64,000 nucleotides of DNA from CAG-552 sp964516925 (lineage in GTDB: Bacteria; Bacillota; Clostridia; Christensenellales; Pumilibacteraceae). The stretch spans positions 27,545-91,544 of the forward strand of contig CAZEXL010000004.1 of the NCBI GenBank assembly GCA_964516925.1, in the 5' to 3' direction. This document shows, in pieces, positions 15,620 to 24,700 of this stretch. Positions within the stretch are counted from its first letter, which is position 1; every line of letters starts with the position of its first letter. A model generated the notes under the pieces. The model worked only from the letters and a program-made list of their open reading frames with translations. It was not told the origin of the DNA and did no database searches. The translations under genes were made by a program, and so were the position numbers.

Positions 15620-16132
15620 ATGAAAAAGACAGTTTTAAAAATTGCAACTGTAGCAATGATTTGTGTTTTTGCGTTGAGCTTCGTTGCTTGCTCGATTTCG
15701 CAAGATTACAAGACGGCGCGCTCTAATCTTCGTGGAAACGACTACGACGTTTCCGTGTATGACAAAGACGATGTTGTCAGCACACGCAGAAGTTTCGGCT
15801 TGAATTTGCTTTGCGGTTTTCTAGACGATGACGTTGATGACGAAATCGAAGAAACAAAAGAAGATATCGAGGACGACCTTATCGACATTGAAAAAGACTT
15901 GGAAAAGGTTTTGTATGCGTACAGCGAAGATTATGACGAATTCCTTTGTGCTTTGTATTTTGAAAGCGCAAAAGACGCAAAAGCGTACTACAAGTTGATT
16001 AAAGACGTTTTTGAAGTTGCGAAAAAAGAAGGCTTAGACGTTGAAGATATAAGAAGAGAAGATTTAACTTACGGCGTTAACGGCATCGTTGTTTATTTCG
16101 GCACGAAAGAAGCTCTTAAAGCATCCAGATAA
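15620..16132 (+). CDS. Small secreted lipoprotein with acidic central region
   Basis: A 170-residue protein of unknown function. It starts with a signal peptide (MKKTVLKIATVAMICVFALS) ending in the lipobox-like FVAC with C24 as the likely lipidated residue. A strongly acidic helical stretch (DDDVDDEIEETKEDIEDD, about 69-86) follows, then a mixed alpha/beta C-terminal part. AGGAG precedes the start. It shares its control region with the divergent XRE gene and is followed by the TM2-like gene at 16237, a layout similar to the XRE/TM2 pair at 8769-10228. Confidence 0.75.
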   Translation: MKKTVLKIATVAMICVFALSFVACSISQDYKTARSNLRGNDYDVSVYDKDDVVSTRRSFGLNLLCGFLDDDVDDEIEETKEDIEDDLIDIEKDLEKVLYAYSEDYDEFLCALYFESAKDAKAYYKLIKDVFEVAKKEGLDVEDIRREDLTYGVNGIVVYFGTKEALKASR

Positions 16133-16236
16133 CTACAAAACCTATAAAATATTCAATCGTTTTGCCGATAATTGCGGTTTTCGGCACGCAAACGTCGGTC
16201 GTGGCATTTTCTATTTTAATAACGGGGGTGAAAAAA

Positions 16237-16464
16237 TTGGAGAATAAAAATCTTACTAGATTTCTTTTAACGTTTTTCTTAGGCTGGATCGGAAGCATTA
16301 TTATTAACCATTCGGAATTAAAGCCCGAAGGGTACACGTGCAGAACCTTGGCGTACATATTTCTCACTATGGTAACGTGTGGAATTTACGGACTCGTTGC
16401 GTCTATTAGCAATTTGTCTTTCGATCCTTCTAAGGAAAAGAATATCGGTTATATAAAAGACTAA
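16237..16464 (+). CDS. Small TM2-like membrane protein, paralogue of the 9362 C-terminus
   Basis: A 75-residue protein with two hydrophobic helices, nearly identical to the last 72 residues of the 288-residue protein at 9362 (differences are mainly S/G to E and E/K changes). I use the TTG at 16237 because GGGGGTG lies 6 bases upstream; another in-frame TTG at 16162 would add 25 residues unlike the paralogue. The DNA, including the downstream terminator, is conserved with 10011-10328, pointing to recent duplication or gene conversion. Function unknown. Confidence 0.7.
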   Translation: MENKNLTRFLLTFFLGWIGSIIINHSELKPEGYTCRTLAYIFLTMVTCGIYGLVASISNLSFDPSKEKNIGYIKD

Positions 16465-16519
16465 ACGCATGTAACGCTTATTTGATATCGTAAGCCGGAA
16501 AACGATATTAAAACCTCTC

Positions 16520-16556
16520 GGACCGTCCCTTGATTTTAATAGGGACGGTCTTTTTT
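16520..16556 (+). terminator. Rho-independent terminator (duplicate of 10292-10328)
   Basis: Perfect 10-bp stem GACCGTCCCT / AGGGACGGTC with loop TGATTTTAAT, then TTTTTT. Compared with the copy at 10292, paired positions differ while the stem is kept. Confidence 0.9.
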
Positions 16557-16623
16557 CGTATGTAATTGCTTTTTTATCTATGCTCGGGCGCGTAAAAAAA
16601 CCGGAAACTAAGCGGCAAATATG

Positions 16624-16652
16624 TTGAAAAAAACGAAAATCTGCGATATAAT
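16624..16652 (+). promoter_or_regulatory. Promoter of the TSUP transporter gene
   Basis: TTGAAA (16624-16629), 17-base spacer, TATAAT (16647-16652). About 55 bases of leader precede the coding region with AAGAGG at 16698. Confidence 0.8.
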
Positions 16653-16712
16653 GTCTATGGGATAAGAAAGACGGATAACGAGCTAAACTACGTTTTAAGA
16701 GGCAAAAGCGAA

Positions 16713-17486
16713 ATGGAAGTTTTTATAAAAATATTAGTATGCTTTTTGGCGGGAGCGGGCGCAGGAATAGGGACCGGCTTTGCGGGAATGAGCGCCGCCG
16801 CCATTATAGGTCCGATGCTAATTACGTTTTTGGACGTTCCTGCGTATCAAGCTGTAGGGATAGGTCTTGCCAGCGACGTGCTTGCCAGTGCAGTCAGCGC
16901 GTGGACGTTTAAGCGCAACGGCAATTTGGACGTAAAAAACAGTCTGGTGCTGCTTATAACGGTTATAGTCGTTACGATTATCGGAAGCTACATCGCTACG
17001 TTTTTGCCCGAACAAACTATGAGCGGCGTAATGCAAATAGCGTTGATTGTTATCGGGCTGAAGTTTATAATAAAACCCGTTAAGACGACTAAAGAGCAAA
17101 TGGCAAACGTAAGCAAAAAGCAAAGAATAATAAAATCGATTATCGGCGGTATTGCCATAGGGCTCGTGTGCGGTATGGTGGGCGCCGGCGGCGGAATGAT
17201 GCTTTTGTTGGTTCTTACGAGTTTTTTGGGATACGAAATGCACATGGCGGTAGGCACGAGCGTGTTTATTATGACGTTTACCGCGCTAACGGGAAGCGTA
17301 AGTCACTTTGCTATGGGGGACTTTCCCGACGTTGCGTGTTTGCTGCTTTGCATGTTGTTTACCTTAATTTGGGCGCGTATTGCCGCCGTAATCGCAAACA
17401 AAGCGAACGCAAAAACGTTAAATCGAGTCGTCGGCATAGTTATGATCGTTACAAGTGTAGTCATTTTGCTGGTGAACTATTTATAA
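16713..17486 (+). CDS. TSUP (TauE/SafE) family membrane transporter
   Basis: A 257-residue membrane protein with about eight helices in two halves, each opening with a glycine-rich segment: AGAGAGIGTGFAGMSAAAIIGP near 14-35 and GMVGAGGGMMLL near 155. This is the pattern of the TauE/SafE/YfcA family, which exports sulfite, sulfoacetate or related organic anions. The substrate cannot be inferred from neighbours. It has its own promoter and a bidirectional terminator, so it is a single-gene unit. Confidence 0.9.
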   Translation: MEVFIKILVCFLAGAGAGIGTGFAGMSAAAIIGPMLITFLDVPAYQAVGIGLASDVLASAVSAWTFKRNGNLDVKNSLVLLITVIVVTIIGSYIATFLPEQTMSGVMQIALIVIGLKFIIKPVKTTKEQMANVSKKQRIIKSIIGGIAIGLVCGMVGAGGGMMLLLVLTSFLGYEMHMAVGTSVFIMTFTALTGSVSHFAMGDFPDVACLLLCMLFTLIWARIAAVIANKANAKTLNRVVGIVMIVTSVVILLVNYL

Positions 17487-17591
17487 TAGTTTGCGTATTT
17501 TGTAGGAACGATAAAGCCGCTTGCGCGTTTGCAAAAAACGCTTCGATTGTTTAAAAGCAAAGTAAAGCGCGTACAATTAAAGCAATAAAAG

Positions 17592-17620
17592 AAGAGGACG
17601 ATGCTTTTCGTCCTCTTTTA
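17592..17620. terminator. Bidirectional terminator between TSUP and HD genes
   Basis: 10-bp perfect stem AAGAGGACGA / TCGTCCTCTT with a TGCTTT loop, A-rich on the left and T-rich on the right. It can end both the plus-strand TSUP transcript and the minus-strand HD transcript. Confidence 0.8.
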
Positions 17621-17645
17621 AGTTCGTATACTTAAAGCTATGAAA

Positions 17646-18191
17646 TTATTCGAAGTTTTCGGTAAAGACCAAGTTAACGTACGTTTTAAGTTCCTCGAAC
17701 ATTTGTACGCCCTCTAGGTCCTTAGAAAGTTCTTTTATAATCTCGCGGTAGTACCATTCCGTTTGGCTGGGGCTGCCTTTAAAGCGAGACCACACGTTTG
17801 TGCCTACGATTCTAAGGTCGTTGTATACGCTTTTTATATTAGAGAGCTTGTCGGCGCACAACAGTTGACGCGCTGCAAGCGGCTGAGTTTTAAGCCTACT
17901 AAGGGCGCGTTCTTTGCGATCGGTCCAGCAAAGCGATTTTTCTTCGGTGTCGCTTTGAACCAAAGCGGCGATATCCGTCCCGAAAAGCGCTTCGATATCT
18001 TCTATCGTTGCGTCGGTGTCCTCGACTACGTCGTGCAAAACGCCGGCAATCTGTACGTCGCTAGAACAGCCGTTGGCGGTAAGAATTTGCAAAACTTCCA
18101 TAGGGTGAACTATGTACGGTACGTCAGTGCCTTTTCGATATTGATTGCGGTGCATCACTGCGGCGTATTCTATCGCTTTGTGTAACAACAT
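17646..18191 (-). CDS. HD-domain phosphohydrolase, RelA/SpoT-hydrolase-like
   Basis: A 181-residue single HD domain resembling the hydrolase half of RelA/SpoT and small alarmone hydrolases. Visible ligands: H30 in PYIVHP, the HD pair H53/D54, and VVEDT (55-59), with DKLSN further on as the second metal-binding aspartate. No synthetase or TGS/ACT domain is present, so a stand-alone (p)ppGpp pyrophosphohydrolase-like role is plausible but unproven. The start at 18191 is preceded by AAGGAGGCC; an in-frame extension upstream to 18365 is AT-rich, hydrophobic and has no such site. Confidence 0.85.
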   Translation of the reverse strand: MLLHKAIEYAAVMHRNQYRKGTDVPYIVHPMEVLQILTANGCSSDVQIAGVLHDVVEDTDATIEDIEALFGTDIAALVQSDTEEKSLCWTDRKERALSRLKTQPLAARQLLCADKLSNIKSVYNDLRIVGTNVWSRFKGSPSQTEWYYREIIKELSKDLEGVQMFEELKTYVNLVFTENFE

Positions 18192-18240
18192 AAGGGCCTC
18201 CTTGGTTAAAAACTCGAAAACGAGCACAAACCATAAATAT

Positions 18241-18269
18241 AGTATAACACGTTTAAACCGATTTGTAAA
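18241..18269 (-). promoter_or_regulatory. Promoter of the HD-domain gene
   Basis: On the minus strand: TTTACA (18269-18264), 17-base spacer, TATACT (18246-18241), about 45 bases before the ribosome binding site. Confidence 0.75.
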
Positions 18270-18612
18270 GAATTGAACGAAAATTTTTAAAAATAGAATT
18301 GAAATTTGACGCGCACAAACTATAAGGAAAGGGATGAAAGGCAAATTAAAATTTTTCGGAAGCAAGAATCGCGCAAATTTTATTTCACAAAACGGTTATT
18401 TTGGTAAAATTTACGCATAAAAAATCGCCTAATTAACGAAAAAAAACAAAAAATGCCGATGCAACCGATAGTAAAAAAGCTCAAACTAAAGCCAAAAACG
18501 TCCGTTTTTTCGACAAATTAACATTTTAAGCCGTTATTAGAAATGTTTTTAACGCAATTTTGTCGTTAAGGTGTTCATTTTAGACAAATTACTTTTTGGC
18601 AAAAAAAATTAC
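18270..18612. other. AT-rich non-coding gap upstream of the giant protease
   Basis: About 340 bases, very rich in A and T, with no open frame supported by a ribosome binding site and no repeat copy from the R1-R3 families. It may act as an upstream activating region for the promoter at 18613. I see no further structure in it. Confidence 0.4.
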
Positions 18613-18642
18613 TTGCGTTTATCCGCTTTCGTGTGGTATAAT
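18613..18642 (+). promoter_or_regulatory. Promoter of the giant subtilase gene
   Basis: TTGCGT (18613-18618), 18-base spacer, TATAAT (18637-18642) with an extended -10 (GTGTGGTATAAT). The same GTGTGGTATAAT block occurs in the rpsF promoter at 27048-27059. About 95 bases of leader lead to AAGGAGG at 18732. Confidence 0.75.
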
Positions 18643-18742
18643 TTCCGTATCCTTATAATCAGGGGTTTATACGAAATACTTCGCTTTTTTGTTGCGATTT
18701 ATTAATAAACTAACAATTCATACTAAGTCTTAAGGAGGACCT

Positions 18743-21700
18743 ATGAAAAGAAAGAATTTAAAGATGAGAATAGCTTCTCTCGTCGTATTCCTTCTTGTAG
18801 GAGTGATGGGCATTACTGCAGCTGCATCGTCATTCTTATGGAAGAGCTCGACGAGCGGAACAAGCGTCTCTACAAATTCGGCTATTCAGGCGACTCAGTC
18901 CGACACGAGCTTGGCTGCTGATATCAACGCGGATTACCTAAAATCCGAGACGATCAGCAAAACGGACAGAATTGGAATGATCATCGAAATGGAGGAAACC
19001 ACTCTTATCGATATCTACAATGCAAATCCGGGCAAGTACGAATCATTCACGGATTATCGTCTTTCGGCTGAAGGCAAGGCGGCTGCCGAGAACCTTATAA
19101 ACAAGCAGAATGCGGTTTATAACAAGATTGCTCGTCAGGCAGACGTAGAGCTTTTGTGCAACTACGTCAACGCAATGAATGCTTTTGCTATCGAAATTAC
19201 ATACGGCGACTGGGATCTTATCGAAACCGTTGCAACCAAAGCTAAGGTGGCAAACGTTACCGTAAGCGAACGTTATTACGAGCCTGAAGCTACCGTTGTT
19301 ACCAATACCGTAGCGGCGTATGACACCGGTATTTTCGATTCGACCACGGCAATAGAAATGGGCATTGCCGGGCAAGGCACCATAGTAGCCGTTCTTGACA
19401 CTGGTCTTGACTGGGAACACGTAGCGTTCGATCCTAATCACGAGCTTTTCAACCTCGAAGAGCAGAAGAAAAACGGAACGCTTAAAATAACTAGAGAATT
19501 CGTACAGGAACTTATCGACAACGGTTTGCTTGCGGCTTCTAACGGCAGCACCAGAACGGACGGCGAAGAGCTTTTCACGCCTACCGATCACCTCGTTGTA
19601 GACGAAGTTTACAAAAACGAAAAGGTGCCGTTCGCTTTCGACTATTCCGATATGGACCCCGAAACGAACACGCACGTAGCTAACTCGCACGGTACTCACG
19701 TATCCGGTATTATTGCCGGTCACAGCGACACTCCGTTTATCGATAACAACGGCAACGGCGTATTCGACGAAGGTATCGACGAATATTATTACGACGACGA
19801 AGACAAGCAGATAACCGGGATTACCGGCGTTGCTCCTCAGGCACAGCTTGCTGCCTTCAAGGTATTCGGCGACGGAACGGGCGGAGCGGACAGCTACGCA
19901 ATTTATGCAGCTATCGAAGATTGTATTACGCTTGGCGTAGACGTTATAAACATGAGCCTTGGCGGCGACTGCGGTTTCCAAGACGAAACTCAATCCAAAG
20001 ACTCTATTTTCAGTATATATCAAAAACTCGAAGACACCGGCATTTCGCTTGTAGTTGCCGCAGGTAACTCGTACAGCTCGTCGTTCTCTTCGCACGCAGG
20101 TCTTAACCTTACGTCCAATCCCGACTCCGGCCTTATTTCTACCCCCGGTTCGTACGACAACGCGTTTACCGTAGCTTCTATGGAAGGCGTTAAGTCGCCG
20201 TACTTGCTTGCAGTAGACAAAAACGGCAACGAACTCGGTGCTGCGTACTTCCTAGATTCTACCGATATGGGTGGCGATAAGTACGACTTTATCGGCGAAC
20301 TTCGCGCAGCGGTAGAAAGCAAGGGACTTACTCAATACATTCAGGAAGACGGCTCGTTAAAGATTCCGTACGTTACTATTTCCGGTGTAGGTAACTCTTC
20401 TAACTACGCAGGTAAAGACGTTCGAAACAAAATCGCGCTCGTTTCTCGTGGTGAAATAAACTTCGAAGATAAGGTAAACGAAGCGGCAAACAACGGCGCG
20501 GTTGCAATCGTCGTATTTAACAACGCTTCCGGCGTTATCCGTATGTCGGTAGGCGACAATCCCGGAATCCCGTCCTGCTCCATTATGATGGACGCCGCCT
20601 TTGCGATCAAAGGTCAGGATTCTAACGGCGGCGCATACTTTATTATCGACGAAGATAACGAAGCCGGTCCGTTCATCAGCGAGTTCTCCTCGCTAGGACC
20701 TCTTCCCAACCTTGTTCTTAAGCCGGACATCACCGCACACGGCGGCGAAATTTATTCGGCTATTCCGGGCGGCGAAACCGCTTACGACAGAATGAGCGGT
20801 ACGTCTATGGCTTGCCCCAACACCGCAGGCGTAGTTGCATTGCTTCGTCAATATATGAGTCAACCCGACGTAGCGGCTAAGTTCGGTATCGATCTTAACG
20901 GCGACGGCAAAGTATCGGGCAGCGACGAACTTAACAAGATGGAAGCAAGAATCTATCAGCTTCTTCAAAGCACCGCAACGATAGTTAAGAACGAAGACGG
21001 CAATCCGTATTCGCCGCGTAAGCAGGGCGCAGGTCTTGCCGACCTCGAGTCTACCTTGGCTACCGAACAGTACCTTTACGTAGTTGACGAAGAAGGCAAC
21101 GAAGGCGAGCGCACCAAGATCGAACTTTTCGACGATCCCGAAAAAACGGGCGTTTACGAACTTGAATTTTATGTTAAGAACGCAGGCGCAACCGAACAAC
21201 AATATAATATAGACGCTTACGTTATGACCGAAGGCGTTTCGGCAGACGGCAAGACGGTAAGCGAAAGAGCTCATATTCTTACCGACAACATAAGAGTACT
21301 TAAGGTAGACGGCGAAGAAAAATCCCTTTCGGACGCAATCGTAGTACCTGCAAACAGCTCGGTAAAAATCACTTACACCGTAACCCTTGGCGACAAAGAC
21401 CGCGAATGGCTTACCAAATTCGAAAACGGTATGTACATCGAAGGTTTCGTTTGTCTTACCAATAAGGACGCAAACGGTTGCAACCTTAACATTCCGTATC
21501 TTGCTTTCTACGGCGACTGGTCGGAAGCTCCTATCTTCGACTACGATTTGTATGAAACCAGCAAGGACCTTAACGACGACAACATCGACGACGACGATAA
21601 GCGTTATTCCAACACTCAGCCCACTCAGCTTATAGGTAAGATTATGGAAAACGGCGCGGAATATTCGATTCCTCTCGGCTGGTTCCCGTTCTACGTTCCC

Positions 21701-24700
21701 GACGAGTTCGAATCTCTTACTCCCGACGCTAAAGAAGATTATTGCTCGATAACTTACGACAGCGATACCGGCGCGTGCGGTATATTCTGCGTAGGCGGTT
21801 ACTTAAGAAACGCCAAAAAGGTATTCTGGATACTTACCGACGCAACTACCGGCGACGTAATTAAGGAAGGAACTTACTACGGCGCACGAAAAGGTCAGGG
21901 TACCGGTTCTACCGGCGGCGCTTGGATCGAACTTGACCTCGGCACCGATTTGGATCTTGCTAACAACCGTAGGTACAACATGGCGGTATATCCCGTTCTT
22001 GACTGGCATTCCGAAGACTTCACCTGCATTCAGGACGTAATCGATTACAACGAAGCGTACAACGAAGCTAATCCCGAAAAGACCAGAAGATATTGCTGGG
22101 ATTCCGATTTCTGGGTAGATACCGAAGCTCCGTATCTTTCGGACGTACAGATTCGTATCGAAAGAGATAAGAACGACAACGCTACTTATTCCATCGACTT
22201 CTATCTTACCGACAACCACTACATGAGCGCATTCGGCTTCAGCGCATACAATCCCGATACGTACGCTTACGAATCGATCTACAGCGACGCCGGTATGTAT
22301 CCCGTTGCTTCCGAGCGTAACTCCACTACTTGCGTAACGTTCGACATCACCGATATGTGGGATCAAATAAGCGACGGCGTAATGTATCGCAATTCGCATA
22401 CCGACGTCGAAGTGGCATGGCATCCCGAACTCAGTACCTATCTTACTCAGTTCCAGATCCGTCTCGTAGACTACGCGTTCAACACCGCGTATTTCGTAGT
22501 TGACGTATACGAGCTTATGGAAAGTCTTACTTCCGTTTCGTTCGGCGATATCGGTAACTATACCACGTATACCAACTCTGCCGACAAGAACGATACCGTT
22601 AAGGTAATGACTTCGTACAACAAAGACATCTCCACCGACAAGAACGGCAACCAGATCGCAGTCAACAGCATAACGATCGTTCCCGGACAAAAGGTAGAGC
22701 TTATGAAGGCGGTTATCGCTAAGCCGTCTACCGCTTGGAGAGAAGACTTTAAGTTCTCTATCGCAGGCGGAAACACGAGCATTCTTAAGGTTGACGAAGA
22801 GACCGGCGAAATTTACGCTCTTCCGGGACTTGAATCGGACGGACCCGAATACGTAACCGTAAGAATCGAATCCAGAGTAAACAGCAACGTATATTGCGAT
22901 CTTCAAGTAAGAGTTCTTACCGACTCCGAAGTAGCAAAATACAAGATTAACACTTCCAGAATGCAGGCAGTAAGCACCGTTAACTCGCTTACCGTTGCGG
23001 ACGTGTACTATAAGGACTTCAGTGCCGGCGAAGTTTATTATCTTGAAATAGAAACCAATCCGTGGTACGTAGACGTAGACATGTACGACGCACAAAACAA
23101 TCCGGACGGCGAATATTTCATCAAGTGGTCTACCGGCAACGCAAACATTGCTACTGTCGAAGCAGTCGAAGGCTATCCGCTTTATGCTAAGGTAACGGCT
23201 AACGACGGCTACTACGACGACAACGGCGAGTACGTAAAGAACTACGCGGCAATGGTTATCATAAACGCAGTTCTTTGCCAATACTCCGACAGAGGAAACA
23301 ATACCGACGCAAACGGCCGCAAATATCGTGAAACTTACTATTCTACTCAGTTCTACGCAAACGTATTGCAGGAATTCGTAGTAGAAGGTAGCACGCTTAA
23401 CGAATACCACGGCACGCCCGACAACGGTGTGGTAATCATCCCCGACAACCTCGGCATCAAGACCTTGGCGGGTAACCTCTTCTACGAGAGAACCGATATA
23501 ACCGAAATTCATTTCAACGAAGGACTTGAAACTATCGGCTACGCAACTTGCGCGTACATGCCGTACCTTCAAAAGGTAGTATTCTCGTCCACGATTCACA
23601 CCGTAAGCGACTACGCATTTGCCGCTTCCATGAAGATTAGCGACGACGGTCCTGTAACCAGACTTACCGTTGTGGATACCACGGCTTGCACTCGTCCTAT
23701 CCAAGCGGGCAGACTTGCGTTTGCAATGCAAAGATACATCGGCATCAACGCAGCAAAAAGCTACATCTACGATTGGGGCGACGACGATAACAACCGCAAC
23801 AAAATTGTTCTCCTTAAAGAGGGCGACGAAGACTACGGCAAATTCGATATGTCGGTATTCAGAACGGCTGACGAATATGCATTCTACGATTGTATGTTCC
23901 TTACCGACATCGATCTTTCCGGCTTGCGTATGACTTCGACCTGTTCGTTCTACGGTCTTGGCCGCGGACTTTATAAGTACTTCGGAACGTTTGCAAACGT
24001 TAAGTTCGGCGAGCATACCGCACTCGGCGACGCCACTTTTGCAGCCGCTGCAATCGGCGAAGTAGAGCTTCCCATGCAGAGAATAGGCTACCAGTCGTTC
24101 TTCGGCTATACTAAGACTCTTGCGGGCGAAACCGAAGAGGACGACGAAGTAGAAGGCGTTTACATGGGCGAACTTAGAAAAGTTACGTTCACGGCAGACG
24201 ACGTAGTAATCGAGGAGGGCGCATTCCTCTTTGCAAGCGTAGAAGAAGTTGAATTTAAGGGCAGCGTAGAGTTTATCGGAAACGCAGCGTTTGCTTACAC
24301 GAAGTTAACTTCCATTAAGTTTGCCGAAGGCAAGAAAGTAAAAGAAATCGGAGTTCAGGCGTTCTACGGCACTCCGCTTGAAAGCATTAAGCTTCCCGCA
24401 GGACTCGAAGTTCTCGGTAACGGTGCGTTCAGCGAGTGTACCAAACTTACCAAAGTCGAATTCGACAAAGATTGCCTTCTTACCGAGCTTGGCGCAACCG
24501 ATATATCCAACGTTGCAACTTCTCCGTTCTACGGCTGCAACAATCTTGCAGAGTTCAGCGTAGACGAAGGCAACGAGTTTTTCTGCAGCGAAAACGGCAT
24601 TATTTACAACGCCGACAAAACGGCAATCGTTAACGTGCCGGTGGCAAAGAAAATCGAAGATATTAGCGCTATTTTAAGCGGAGTAGAAGAGCTTGCTCAC

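Noticed and set aside
17763..18185. 140-codon plus-strand frame over the HD-domain gene
   Set aside because: Antisense shadow; the minus strand has the HD motifs and a strong ribosome binding site.
21803..24016. 737-codon open frame on the minus strand inside the protease gene
   Set aside because: Shadow of the plus-strand gene produced by its codon bias; no ribosome binding site, no recognisable domain, cysteine/valine-rich composition unlike real proteins here.
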